Shown here in pieces: positions 8,839-17,246 of a stretch of 64,000 nt of DNA; within the stretch, counting starts at the first letter, position 1; every line of letters begins with the position of its first letter. Origin of the DNA: Deltaproteobacteria bacterium (GTDB lineage Bacteria > Myxococcota_C > UBA6777); contig SBHC01000018.1 in assembly GCA_006226375.1 (NCBI GenBank), positions 1 to 64,000 on the forward strand, written 5' to 3'. Position numbers and translations under genes: made by a program. The notes under the pieces are model-generated. The model worked only from the letters and a program-made list of their open reading frames with translations. It was not told the origin of the DNA and searched no databases.

Positions 8839-10314
8839 ATGAGAGCATGGTTTGGTTTGAGTGCAGCGTTGTGGTTGAGCTTTCCTTGGGCTGTGCAGGC
8901 GCAAGGTCGTAACAACCCTGGATGGAAAGAGCTGCGTCGGCTGCGTTACAGCCTCTCCCTGAAGGTTCCAACACAGCTCAACTTCCGGATTGTGCGGGAC
9001 AGCCAGGGGCGGCCACAGCTTGTTGGACGTTTGCGCAACGACAAGAACGAAGGCGTGCCCAACCAGCCGTTGCATCTGACCTTTCCCAACGCCAAAAGCC
9101 AAATGGTGATCACCGACGCGCAAGGTCAGTTCCGGAAACACACCATTGGATGGCCTCGGCAGGGCAACTTTCGCATGCAGTTTGCGGGGAGTCGTCGGTT
9201 TGCGCCGACTTTCCAGAAGCGGAAGCTGGACCTGCGTCGTGTGGATCTCAACATCAAGGCCGTGTTTCCTCCACCGTTGCCGACTGGAACCAAGAGCTTC
9301 TTCATCGACGTCAAGCTCTCCTACAAGAACAAGCCCCTTCGCAACCTCCCTGTTACGCTGTCTGTGCAAAACGGCGACGCTCTGCAAAGCGGCTCCGACA
9401 ACCAGGAGAGCCAGCCGGGTAGCCCTTTGATGACGTTGTACTCAGATCGCCAGGGGCAGATTCGTTTCTTCTGGCAGGGAAAGGAGCTGCAAGGTCCAGC
9501 GCAGCTGTCGATGGTGCTTGCGTTCCCAGGGACAACCTACTTTTTGCCCCAACAGGTCCGCAATGTCTTGGTGGTGACGCCGGAGATTGTGCCGCCTACC
9601 AAGATTCCCTGGGAGGCCTTGCTGTATGTGGGGCTTGTGTTGGGGTTGCTTGGTTTGTTGGTGTGGGGCTGGCGACAAGGCTGGTTTGAGCGGGGCTCCG
9701 AGAGTCAACCGGAGCTGCTGGAGAAGCCCTCTGGCCCGATTGACACCGGACGAATCGAGAGAGTGGACGCCCTGGAAGGATTGGCTCCGCTGAAAGACTC
9801 CTACTCTGTGGGTGGGGTCGTGCTGGCTGTCGGAGAGGCGAGGGCGCTGTCCTATGTTTCCGTCACGGTCAAGCCGACTGACTCCGATGATCCCGACGCT
9901 CCTGTTTGGGAAACGGTGACCAACGAGAAGGGTCACTTTATGCTGCGTTGCGAGCACTTGGGTCGCGTGGATGTTACGTTTTTCCACCCCCACTTCCAAA
10001 CCAAGACAACAACCCTTACCTTGCCCCAGCCGGGCAAACCTCGCTTGTTGCGTGTGTACATGGCGTCGTATCGCCACTTGATTTACGAAACCTTCTTTGA
10101 GGTGACCCGCCGGACGTCTTCCAAGCAAGCCTTTGATCCGAAGAAACAAACGGCTCGCGAGTGGCTTGCGGCCTTGAAACCCGAGGTTGCAGATTCACTG
10201 GATCCTCTCGCCAAGGCCTTTGAAAAAGCATACTATGGATCCATAATACCCACAGCAGAAGACTACGACGTCTTGTGTGACCTGTTTCAAACGCAAACCA
10301 AAGTCCAACCATAA
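8839..10314 (+). CDS. Single-pass membrane protein with carboxypeptidase-regulatory-like (Ig-type) domains
   Basis: 491 residues from ATG 8839, with AGAGG six bases upstream and only 9 bases from the preceding stop. The N-terminus is a signal peptide ending in AVQAQ. About residues 45-245 contain two beta-rich segments with the pattern of carboxypeptidase-regulatory or Ig-like repeats (VTxxxGxF type: ITDAQGQFRKH, YSDRQGQIRFF). One TM helix (ALLYVGLVLGLLGLLVWGW, near 255-278) is followed by a cytoplasmic part with a third such module (VTNEKGHFMLR) and a helical C-terminus. It lies between the transglutaminase-like gene and the TolQ-like gene and could link an outer enzyme to an inner-membrane channel; this is inference from gene order. 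Confidence 0.75.
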   Translation: MRAWFGLSAALWLSFPWAVQAQGRNNPGWKELRRLRYSLSLKVPTQLNFRIVRDSQGRPQLVGRLRNDKNEGVPNQPLHLTFPNAKSQMVITDAQGQFRKHTIGWPRQGNFRMQFAGSRRFAPTFQKRKLDLRRVDLNIKAVFPPPLPTGTKSFFIDVKLSYKNKPLRNLPVTLSVQNGDALQSGSDNQESQPGSPLMTLYSDRQGQIRFFWQGKELQGPAQLSMVLAFPGTTYFLPQQVRNVLVVTPEIVPPTKIPWEALLYVGLVLGLLGLLVWGWRQGWFERGSESQPELLEKPSGPIDTGRIERVDALEGLAPLKDSYSVGGVVLAVGEARALSYVSVTVKPTDSDDPDAPVWETVTNEKGHFMLRCEHLGRVDVTFFHPHFQTKTTTLTLPQPGKPRLLRVYMASYRHLIYETFFEVTRRTSSKQAFDPKKQTAREWLAALKPEVADSLDPLAKAFEKAYYGSIIPTAEDYDVLCDLFQTQTKVQP

Positions 10315-10323
10315 AGGTGCAAG

Positions 10324-11367
10324 ATGCTTGAAAATATGTACAAAATTGCCCTGGGAGACCGGGCAGGGGTGCTCAATCGGGTGTTTACCATCCTGATGAT
10401 CATCATGGTGGTCGTCCAGATTTTGCGCTGGGCTCGCTTCCGTTTGCGCTTGCGAAAGTGGGGTTTTCGCTTGTTCAAGCTGGAGCAAGACGCGCGGGAA
10501 GAAGGCGTCGTCACGGCCATTGACTCCGACGTGTTGCCACCTCTCGACCCCTATGTACGATTCTGGGATCAGGTCCCTTCCATGGCCATCATGCTGGGTC
10601 TGCTTGGAACCTTCGTGGGCCTCACCCTGTCTCTTAGCGAAATCCCCGTTTCTGTGGACGTTGAGCTTATCCGGAAGGGGCTTTCCAAGGCGATTCCTTC
10701 GATGGGCACGGCGTTCTGGACGAGTCTATGCGGCTTGATTGTGGCCATCTTAACCCGGATCATTAACTCCATGATGTCAGCGGAGTTTCGCTACAAAGTG
10801 GTGGACAAGCTGATGCAGAGCGAACCTCAGGTGCTTGACGCTCTTGAGACAGCGGCGTTTCAGCAAGGCCGCGATGGTGCTCTGCTCCGACCTCATGGGA
10901 TTCGTGAGCTGCTTTGGCACCAAAACCGTCTGCTCAACCAAACCGTGGCTCGCGTCGCTCCACAAGTCTCAGAAGGGATCTCCCGAGGACTGGCGCAGAT
11001 CTCCACCCAGTTCCCGGCCGAAGAACAGAAGTCCCTGATCCAATCGTTGCATCTGATGACCGAGAAAATCGAGCAGTGGCAGCAGCAACAGAATCAATTG
11101 ATCATCCAGCAACGGGATTACTTTGAGAACCAGCGGCAACAGATCGACCAGCTGATTCAACAGCAGAAACACTCGACACGGGTGTTGTCGCAGGAGCTTG
11201 CAGGGTTTCAACAACAGATTCGGGACATCTCAAGAGATTCTGGCCCCGCGCCACAAGTGACGCCCACGCCAGCGACGTCCTCCTTGCCTCCCCACCCCAA
11301 CGCTCATCAGAGCGAGCGCACCGTTACCGAGATGCGCGCCCTCGACGAAAACTGGAAAAAGTCCTGA
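10324..11367 (+). CDS. MotA/TolQ/ExbB-type proton-channel family protein with coiled-coil tail
   Basis: 347 residues with three TM segments: ~18-36 (VFTILMIIMVVVQIL), ~83-105 with the family signature MLGLLGTFVGLT, and ~130-150 (AFWTSLCGLIVAIL). The pairing of LGLLGTFVGL with a GTAFWTSLCGL helix is typical of MotA/TolQ/ExbB. The C-terminal ~120 residues are a Gln-rich coiled coil, much longer than in TolQ or ExbB, followed by a short Pro/Thr tail. It starts 9 bases after the preceding stop, so it is the third gene of the operon. No TolR/ExbD/MotB partner is present nearby, which is unusual because the family works as a complex. It ends 10 bases from the convergent kinase gene. Confidence 0.82.
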   Translation: MLENMYKIALGDRAGVLNRVFTILMIIMVVVQILRWARFRLRLRKWGFRLFKLEQDAREEGVVTAIDSDVLPPLDPYVRFWDQVPSMAIMLGLLGTFVGLTLSLSEIPVSVDVELIRKGLSKAIPSMGTAFWTSLCGLIVAILTRIINSMMSAEFRYKVVDKLMQSEPQVLDALETAAFQQGRDGALLRPHGIRELLWHQNRLLNQTVARVAPQVSEGISRGLAQISTQFPAEEQKSLIQSLHLMTEKIEQWQQQQNQLIIQQRDYFENQRQQIDQLIQQQKHSTRVLSQELAGFQQQIRDISRDSGPAPQVTPTPATSSLPPHPNAHQSERTVTEMRALDENWKKS

Positions 11368-11377
11368 CCTGAACCTC

Positions 11378-13579
11378 TCACTTGAACAAGAAGAAGTAGG
11401 CCGCTGCTCCTCCAGCAAGGAGTAGGATCGCAAGCGCTGCCCACAGCATGCCACGACCCTTTTTCTGGGGTTTGGAAGGGAGCGCTGCGTTGGGTGTTTG
11501 TCCCTCTGGTGGCATCGACTCGAAGGTCGCAGCGCGTTCCGGGCTAAGGGAGGGCTGCTTGTTCCTGCGGAACTGCTCTGGCATGGCCACGGGAGACCGG
11601 TTGGGGTTGGGCACCACACCTGAGAGGCTGGCGGAAGAGGGCGAAGCCTGTCTGTGGAAGCCGCCTGGAGCAGGGATCTCATCGCGCGATTGGCGGATCT
11701 CATGGAACGACATCGGCGCTTGGGCTCCCCCAGCATGGCCGGCAGAGCTTGGGATGACCTCTTCTTCCACTTCCATGTCAAACAGAAGCTCCGAAGCCAG
11801 CAGCACATCGGACGATGCGTTGGGGTCAGGCTTCGGAACGCTTGGGGGTTCTGGGGGAAGAGGCGTTGTGGTTTGCAACCCTGCCTCTGGGTCAGGCATC
11901 AGGCTGGGTACAACGTCCAGGTTGTCCAACGAGAGCAGCTGCTCTAGCTGAGGTGACCGCTTGGACAGCACTCGCACCTGTGGGGCGTGCTGCTTTTGCG
12001 GGATCTTGTGCTCCTCAATGATGTGCTCCACCCCGTCAAAGAAGCTTTGGACGTTCATCTTCTTGTGGTCCATCACTACGTTGGGGGTGCCATTGGCAGA
12101 AGATTCGTCGACTTCCTCAAAGTCCATGAACGCGGGAGCGTTGTCCAAGGAGTTCCAAACGTCCATCGGCATGGAGACAGGAGGAGGCGTTTGGGGGGAG
12201 GCCGGGATTGCATGAAGTTCACGAGACGCCGGCTCTGCAATGGACTTGCTGGGCAGAGGAGGAGGTGTCGGCCTCGGCATGGGAGGAGGCTGTGGGGGAG
12301 CGACCAGGGCTCCAGAAGGGGCTGCGGGGATCTCATCGTCGCTAAAGTCGAGACCTCCTTTGGGACTGTCTTCCGTGAACAACGCGTTAAACTCCTGCGA
12401 AAAAATCGACATCTCGGCCATCGAGGACTCGGAGTCGTGGGGGTCTTCGGGCAAATCCCACTCTTTTTCGAGCGCGGGGAACTCCCATGACATCTCTGCT
12501 TCAGCTACGTTCCCGTCGGTTGCGGCGGGCAAATCAGGGGACTGAGAAGCGTGCTCCAACATCATGTCAAAGGCTGCTTCCGAGTTTTGGTTGTCGATGT
12601 AACTGCGAAGCAGGTCGCTCAACACAAGGATATCCGGAAGTCGCAAGTTGGGCGTGGGCTGCAGGCAAGAGAGGATGACCTCTTGCAGCTCATGAGGCAT
12701 TTGTTGGGCCTTGAGCACACGCGCCACATTGGGAGGCTTGCGCCAGTTGCGCAGCGCGAGGCCTTCGATTGTTCCATCGTCAAAGGGAGGCTCACCGGTC
12801 AACATGTGGAACATGATCGCGCCAATGCTGTAGATGTCGGCGCGGTGATCGAGCTTGGCGGCCGTCTCGGTTTGGTATTCGTCGGTGATTGGGTCGTAAC
12901 CGACTTGCTCCGGTGCGAGGTAGTGAAGGTGTCCAAACGCGAGGTCACTTCCTGTGTTGTAGATGCCTTTGCGAGCGTACAGGTCGCGAGCGATACCAAA
13001 GTCGATGAGTTTGACAAACCGCTCTTGCTCTGGCGTGCGGACAATGAAGATGTTTTCTGGGTTGAGATCCCTGTGAACCACGCCGAGGCCGTGCGCCACG
13101 CCGACCCCTTCGCACAGCTGAAGGACCAGGTCGACGACAGCGTCGGGGTCCATCGCCTGGCCCCACTCGGGAAGTTGAGCGAGAGACTGACCTTCGAGGA
13201 ACTCCATCGGGTAGTAGAGTCCAAGCATGGAGTCTTCGTGGAAGTTGTCGAACACCTGGACCACGTGCTTGTTTCGGCTGGAGGCCTTCTCCAGGAGCTT
13301 AAACTCGCGTTCGATGCGTGATTTTTCTTCGGCCTTGGCCTGGTCGGATTCCATCTGGCGAAGTTGCTGCAGGGCTTCGCACCAGCGACTGATCTTGATC
13401 GCACACAGCTCCTGGGTTTCTTGGTCGAGAGCGCGGTAAATCATTCCCATGCCGCCCTGGCCGATCAGGCCCAGGAGCTGATAACGTCCGCGCATGACCC
13501 AGCCTGCGTTGGGATCCTTTCCGCAGTCGCAGAGGGCGCTCAGGCTTTCAAGGGGACGGTGGCAGAATCCGCACTTCAC
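11378..13579 (-). CDS. Tail-anchored Ser/Thr protein kinase with N-terminal zinc ribbon-like Cys cluster
   Basis: 733 residues, GTG start with GGAG upstream. Cys3, Cys6, Cys17 and Cys19 form a small zinc-ribbon-like cluster. The kinase domain (~32-315) has Gly loop IGQGGMGMIY, Lys62 (CAIK), catalytic loop HRDLNPEN (Asp171; Asn replaces the usual Lys), DFG Asp193 and APEQ. A long acidic and Pro-rich linker (~340-700) follows. The last ~23 residues are one TM helix (MLWAALAILLLAGGAAAYFF), so the protein is tail-anchored with the whole body in the cytoplasm. This differs from the other three kinases here, which carry outer domains. Convergent with the TolQ-like gene. Confidence 0.9.
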   Translation of the reverse strand: MKCGFCHRPLESLSALCDCGKDPNAGWVMRGRYQLLGLIGQGGMGMIYRALDQETQELCAIKISRWCEALQQLRQMESDQAKAEEKSRIEREFKLLEKASSRNKHVVQVFDNFHEDSMLGLYYPMEFLEGQSLAQLPEWGQAMDPDAVVDLVLQLCEGVGVAHGLGVVHRDLNPENIFIVRTPEQERFVKLIDFGIARDLYARKGIYNTGSDLAFGHLHYLAPEQVGYDPITDEYQTETAAKLDHRADIYSIGAIMFHMLTGEPPFDDGTIEGLALRNWRKPPNVARVLKAQQMPHELQEVILSCLQPTPNLRLPDILVLSDLLRSYIDNQNSEAAFDMMLEHASQSPDLPAATDGNVAEAEMSWEFPALEKEWDLPEDPHDSESSMAEMSIFSQEFNALFTEDSPKGGLDFSDDEIPAAPSGALVAPPQPPPMPRPTPPPLPSKSIAEPASRELHAIPASPQTPPPVSMPMDVWNSLDNAPAFMDFEEVDESSANGTPNVVMDHKKMNVQSFFDGVEHIIEEHKIPQKQHAPQVRVLSKRSPQLEQLLSLDNLDVVPSLMPDPEAGLQTTTPLPPEPPSVPKPDPNASSDVLLASELLFDMEVEEEVIPSSAGHAGGAQAPMSFHEIRQSRDEIPAPGGFHRQASPSSASLSGVVPNPNRSPVAMPEQFRRNKQPSLSPERAATFESMPPEGQTPNAALPSKPQKKGRGMLWAALAILLLAGGAAAYFFLFK

Positions 13580-13691
13580 AAGATTTCTCCAGAGGCAAGG
13601 GGCGAAACAACACAGAAGGTGACCTGCTTGAACCCAGGTGTTTCAAAGGTCTGGGACAAGCCACTCGGTGGAACAACACGGGCACGCTTCG

Positions 13692-14615
13692 TCATGAAGG
13701 AGTGTCTTTCTTGGCAGCGATGGGCTGCTTTGGGGTTGCAGAGGTTGGGCGTGCCTCTTGGCGCAGCAACGGAGGACCGTCTGGAACATAGGCATCCCGT
13801 GGTGACGACGCCAGAAGAATTCGATCCACCTCGTCCCGGGCCGGACAAACCTGTCGGTACTCACACGTCCGACATGCTCGTGAAGGCTGCGGGGCGAAGT
13901 GGGTGTCGTTCTCGATCTTGCCAATCTGTCGAATTAATTGTTGTTGCAATTGATCCAACTGATGCATCGAGAGATTGGGACGAATCTCTTTCTGCGTTGC
14001 CAGGTAGTGCCAGGATACCATTACTTTCTTGGCTTCGGGAAAAATCTTCGACACGGCGAGCTGGTACACCCCCGGCTGCAAGTCATGTAACAGCTTTTGT
14101 TTCGCGGGGATGCGGGGGGAGGTTTTGTAATCGTGGACGATGAAGCTGTCGTCGTCGTTGCGGTTCAGTCGATCCACGTGACCGCGCATCCTGTAATCAC
14201 CGCTCTGGTCCAAGACAATCTCAAACGGCCACTCCACCTCAATGATGTGAGAGCCAGGTTCGCGAAACGGATAGTGCCGGACGTAGTAGCGACGCAGACA
14301 CTTTTCTCCGTAACGACGGTACCATTCCCGCCCTCTTTTTTGGTGATGGATGCGGATGGTGCCATTCCAGTGCTGCTCCCAACGCTTGTAGTAGAAGCGG
14401 AGAACCTCGCTCACAGGGGGCAACTCTTGCGCTTTGAGGTGAAGATACAGATACTCCATGGACTCGTGAACGCGAGCGCCCACGAAAGACTCCACGAGTT
14501 GGTAGGTCGGACGCAAGCGATCCACGTAGTAGTACCAGTAACGCTGGGGACATTGCTCATACAATTTGAGCTGTGATACGGAATAGAGATGATGGGTAGA
14601 TTCTGCTACCGTCAA
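13692..14615 (-). CDS. PD-(D/E)XK nuclease of the RecB/AddB type with Fe-S cluster cysteines
   Basis: From TTG 14615 (AGGGAG six bases upstream) the protein is 307 residues; the frame stays open to a GTG at 14780, but the extra 55 residues look non-conserved. It has the RecB-like nuclease plan: a Q..LYEQCPQRYW start, the GHVDRL Asp and the HDYKTS D-x-K motif, then a Q-Y-type region. Four cysteines, Cys22 and Cys248, Cys251, Cys257, are spaced as in the 4Fe-4S nucleases of AddB and Cas4. No helicase, addA/recB partner or cas gene lies next to it, so its role in DNA repair is inferred from the family only. The C-terminal ~50 residues are a basic, probably disordered tail. Confidence 0.82.
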   Translation of the reverse strand: MTVAESTHHLYSVSQLKLYEQCPQRYWYYYVDRLRPTYQLVESFVGARVHESMEYLYLHLKAQELPPVSEVLRFYYKRWEQHWNGTIRIHHQKRGREWYRRYGEKCLRRYYVRHYPFREPGSHIIEVEWPFEIVLDQSGDYRMRGHVDRLNRNDDDSFIVHDYKTSPRIPAKQKLLHDLQPGVYQLAVSKIFPEAKKVMVSWHYLATQKEIRPNLSMHQLDQLQQQLIRQIGKIENDTHFAPQPSRACRTCEYRQVCPARDEVDRILLASSPRDAYVPDGPPLLRQEARPTSATPKQPIAAKKDTPS

Positions 14616-14908
14616 AACTATGCTCCCTGCCTCAAACCGTCCTTGGATGCGTGGTCTCTGCCGCGTTGGAACCAACCCGGTAGAGAGGGTGTCTACGAAA
14701 GACGGATACTCGCGACAATCAGATGGCTGCGGACGCTCTGTTCCTTCTCTTGAACGCTGCGGCGCTTCGCTGGTTTGCACCTGTCAATCTAACCATCTAG
14801 ACTACTTTCTTTTTTATAGCCTGTCAATCTTGTGGCGGGGGAGACTTCCTGCCCCAATTACCCGGTCGTGCAAGGAAACAAGCACACTCGACCTACGGAT
14901 CAATACGG

Positions 14909-15400
14909 ATGGATTTTCTTCTTGTGTTTGCTGGCCTGGCGCTGCTCCCTCTCTTTCTTGTGGTTGGACGGGTGCGCGGCGCCATTCGCTCCCTCCTCCA
15001 AACGGCACAACAGAACGAAGGCTTCGCGATGCGTCGGCCTAGCTTAAGTCCCTCTGAGTGGCGCTCGTGGAATGCCGAGTTCCTGCGCTGGCGTTTCTAC
15101 CGTGCGAGCTTTTGGCTGGGGGTGGCTGAGGGTTTGCTGCTGGCCTTGGCGTTGCAACGTCTGGGTCGCTTGCCTGCGCTCTTGCTTTGGGTGCAGCTGT
15201 TCCAACTGCTCCCGTTCTTGTTGGTGTATGCGCTCCATTTGTGGCTGCTCTATCGGGTGGGGCGGTTCAACCTGCAGCGCTTTGATCCGGCCCAAGAGGT
15301 GTCTCGTCAGCTTGTGATCCTGTTGGTGGCTTGCTCTGCCTGGGTGCCGCTGGTCACGAGCTGGCTGTTCTTTGCCTGGATGGGCAACCCGACCCCGTAA
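14909..15400 (+). CDS. Four-TM hypothetical membrane protein
   Basis: 163 residues with four hydrophobic helices: residues ~2-20, 65-85, 90-115 and 135-157. The loop between the first two is Arg/Ser-rich and would be cytoplasmic. ATG 14909 is preceded by a weak GGAT-type ribosome site. It is divergent from the nuclease gene. I recognise no family or catalytic motif. Confidence 0.65.
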   Translation: MDFLLVFAGLALLPLFLVVGRVRGAIRSLLQTAQQNEGFAMRRPSLSPSEWRSWNAEFLRWRFYRASFWLGVAEGLLLALALQRLGRLPALLLWVQLFQLLPFLLVYALHLWLLYRVGRFNLQRFDPAQEVSRQLVILLVACSAWVPLVTSWLFFAWMGNPTP

Positions 15401-15559
15401 AGCGATTCTTCCGCTTTGTGTTGTGTCTTGGGGCCTTTTGTATTATGTATGAAGGTGTCTTGGGTAGCCGTATGAGTGGGGTACGTGCTCCATGGTATCG
15501 AAGAGGATGAGACGAACAACGCTCTCCATCCTGGAAACAAAAAGAAGGACAGAAAGACG

Positions 15560-16693
15560 ATGGAGTTTGCCTGGAATTCCGACCAAGAAGCCGTTCGACA
15601 ACGCGCCGCCTCGTTTGCATCGGAGTTTCTCGCGCCGCACGCTGCGACGTGGGATCAAGAAGAGTCACTTCCTGAAGGAGTGCTGCGGGCCTGTGCGCGA
15701 TCCGGCCTGACTGGACTCACTGTGCCCAAAGAGATGGGCGGTCCTGGTGAGTCCACCGTCGCGTACGCTCTCGCGATCACTGAGCTGGCTGCTGCTTGTA
15801 GCTCCACGGCGGTCACCGTCGCGGTTTCTAGTATGGTGGCGGAAACCATCGCCAACATCGGGACCCCTGAACAGCGCGAGCGGTATCTGCCTTCGTTGCT
15901 GAGCGGTGAGTTTCCTGCTGGCTCGTTTGCGCTGTCGGAGCCGGGTTCGGGCTCGGATGCAGGTTCGCTGCGGACTCGCGCGGAGATCAAAGGCGAGCAA
16001 GTGTTCCTCAACGGCGAAAAGAGTTGGATCACAAGCGGACCCTTCGCGGGCGTGTTTGTGGTGTGGGCTCGCACAGGAGAAGGGGAGGGCTCTCGGGGCG
16101 TCTCGACCTTCCTGGTCGAACCCAGCGATCCTGGGTTTGAGGTGGGCCGCAAAGAAGAAAAGATGGGGCTTCGCGCTAGCCCTACCGTGTCGCTCAACTT
16201 TGACGACTGCCGGATCACCTCCGACCGTTTGTTTGGAGAGCCAGGACGAGGTTTTCGGATCGCGATGCAAGCTCTGGACGGCGGTCGCATCGGCGTAGCG
16301 TCCCAAGCGTTGGGGATTGCCCGCGCTGCGATCGACGCTGTGGAGCGGTACTACGAAGTTCATCCCCACCGTCGAGGAGCCTACGAAGAATCTCGACTGG
16401 CGCACATGAAGTCGGAGTTTGCTGCGGCCCGGTTGTTGATCTTGCAGGCCGCCTGGCTCAAGGACGAGAAAAAGCCGTTCTCGGCCAAAGCTGCGATGGC
16501 CAAGGCTTACAGCACCGAAGCCGCCAACACAATTTGCCAGGAAGCCCTGGATCTGTTAGGTGAAGATGGCTGCACCAATGACTACCCGGTGGAACGCCTG
16601 TTCCGCGATGTACGGGTGACTACCATTTACGAAGGCACCAGCGAAGTGCAGCGTATCGTGATCTCTCGCTCGTTCCTGAGCGAGGCTCGTTAG
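15560..16693 (+). CDS. Acyl-CoA dehydrogenase (short-chain type)
   Basis: A 377-residue FAD enzyme that introduces the alpha-beta double bond in acyl-CoA during beta-oxidation or butyrate-type metabolism. Seen: the FALSEPGSGSD motif, the EKSWITSG flavin-binding motif, and the C-terminal IYEGTSEVQR motif whose Glu (about 358) is the catalytic base position of short/medium-chain acyl-CoA dehydrogenases. The start is ATG 15560 with AGAAGGA upstream; the frame is open 28 codons further but without a ribosome site. Length matches the family (~380). Electron-transfer flavoprotein genes are not in the window. The MaoC-type dehydratase at 19277-19747 may act on related CoA esters. Confidence 0.95.
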   Translation: MEFAWNSDQEAVRQRAASFASEFLAPHAATWDQEESLPEGVLRACARSGLTGLTVPKEMGGPGESTVAYALAITELAAACSSTAVTVAVSSMVAETIANIGTPEQRERYLPSLLSGEFPAGSFALSEPGSGSDAGSLRTRAEIKGEQVFLNGEKSWITSGPFAGVFVVWARTGEGEGSRGVSTFLVEPSDPGFEVGRKEEKMGLRASPTVSLNFDDCRITSDRLFGEPGRGFRIAMQALDGGRIGVASQALGIARAAIDAVERYYEVHPHRRGAYEESRLAHMKSEFAAARLLILQAAWLKDEKKPFSAKAAMAKAYSTEAANTICQEALDLLGEDGCTNDYPVERLFRDVRVTTIYEGTSEVQRIVISRSFLSEAR

Positions 16694-16734
16694 CCTTACG
16701 AGAGGGCCTGGTTGCCCTACGAAAGGGGAGTGGG

Positions 16735-17235
16735 ATGGGACGGGGTCGCAAAGCCCAGCGTCGATTGCCCCGCGCAGTCAAGCAGGCCCTCCAACAGCAA
16801 AACAAGCCAGCACCTACGGAAGATCTCTCTCCTCTCGAACAACGCAACCCGGCGTTGGTGGAGCCTCCGCGCGTTCGCAAGACGCCCGTGTTGCTACCTT
16901 CATCGACAAGCGCCGAGCCCGAAGCTCTGGTGCATGCCCCTCGACCCCAAACCGATGCTTTGCTCCAAAAAATGGGGCAGAATGTGTATGTGGGTCAGCA
17001 AATGGAAGGGGCTTGCGAGTTCTGGATCGAGTTAAAAGAAGAAATCCTCGGAGGCCTGCAAATACGCATCTCGTTGGCCAAAGGCCGAGTGTCTGCGTCA
17101 CTGCTTGTGCAATCCGAAGATACCAAGACCCTTATTATAAAGAAACTCCCTCAATTGAAACAGCAACTTCGGCTTCGTGGAATGACCATCAATACGATTG
17201 AGGTTCTTGTCCCATCATCGGCTCACTCACGGTAG
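16735..17235 (+). CDS. Protein with FliK/SctP-like C-terminal domain
   Basis: 166 residues. The N-terminal ~75 are basic and Pro/Gln-rich and look disordered. The C-terminal ~80 (from about [20 protein letters not shown] to TINTIEVLV) follow the flagellar hook-length control (Flg_hook/FliK-C) pattern: L.P.eLG.l.v.i....g.v.v.....e.........L.eL...L...G. In FliK and SctP this domain switches the export apparatus. No flagellar or type III secretion gene is seen in the window, so the role is open. It starts 41 bases after the acyl-CoA dehydrogenase stop and ends 11 bases before GAPDH, with AGGGGAGTGGG upstream of the ATG. Family assignment is by eye. Confidence 0.6.
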   Translation: MGRGRKAQRRLPRAVKQALQQQNKPAPTEDLSPLEQRNPALVEPPRVRKTPVLLPSSTSAEPEALVHAPRPQTDALLQKMGQNVYVGQQMEGACEFWIELKEEILGGLQIRISLAKGRVSASLLVQSEDTKTLIIKKLPQLKQQLRLRGMTINTIEVLVPSSAHSR

Positions 17236-17246
17236 GAGGTTACACC

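Noticed and set aside
8284-9387. 367-codon minus-strand frame
   Set aside because: Overlaps two genes of a clear plus-strand operon and has no recognisable motifs.
10324-11367. ZorA of a Zorya defence system
   Set aside because: It has a MotA-like core and long coiled coil, but no zorB, zorC, zorD or zorE is adjacent; the neighbours are an envelope-type operon.
13692-14615. Cas4 nuclease
   Set aside because: The Fe-S and nuclease motifs fit the wider RecB/AddB group as well, and there are no CRISPR or cas genes nearby.
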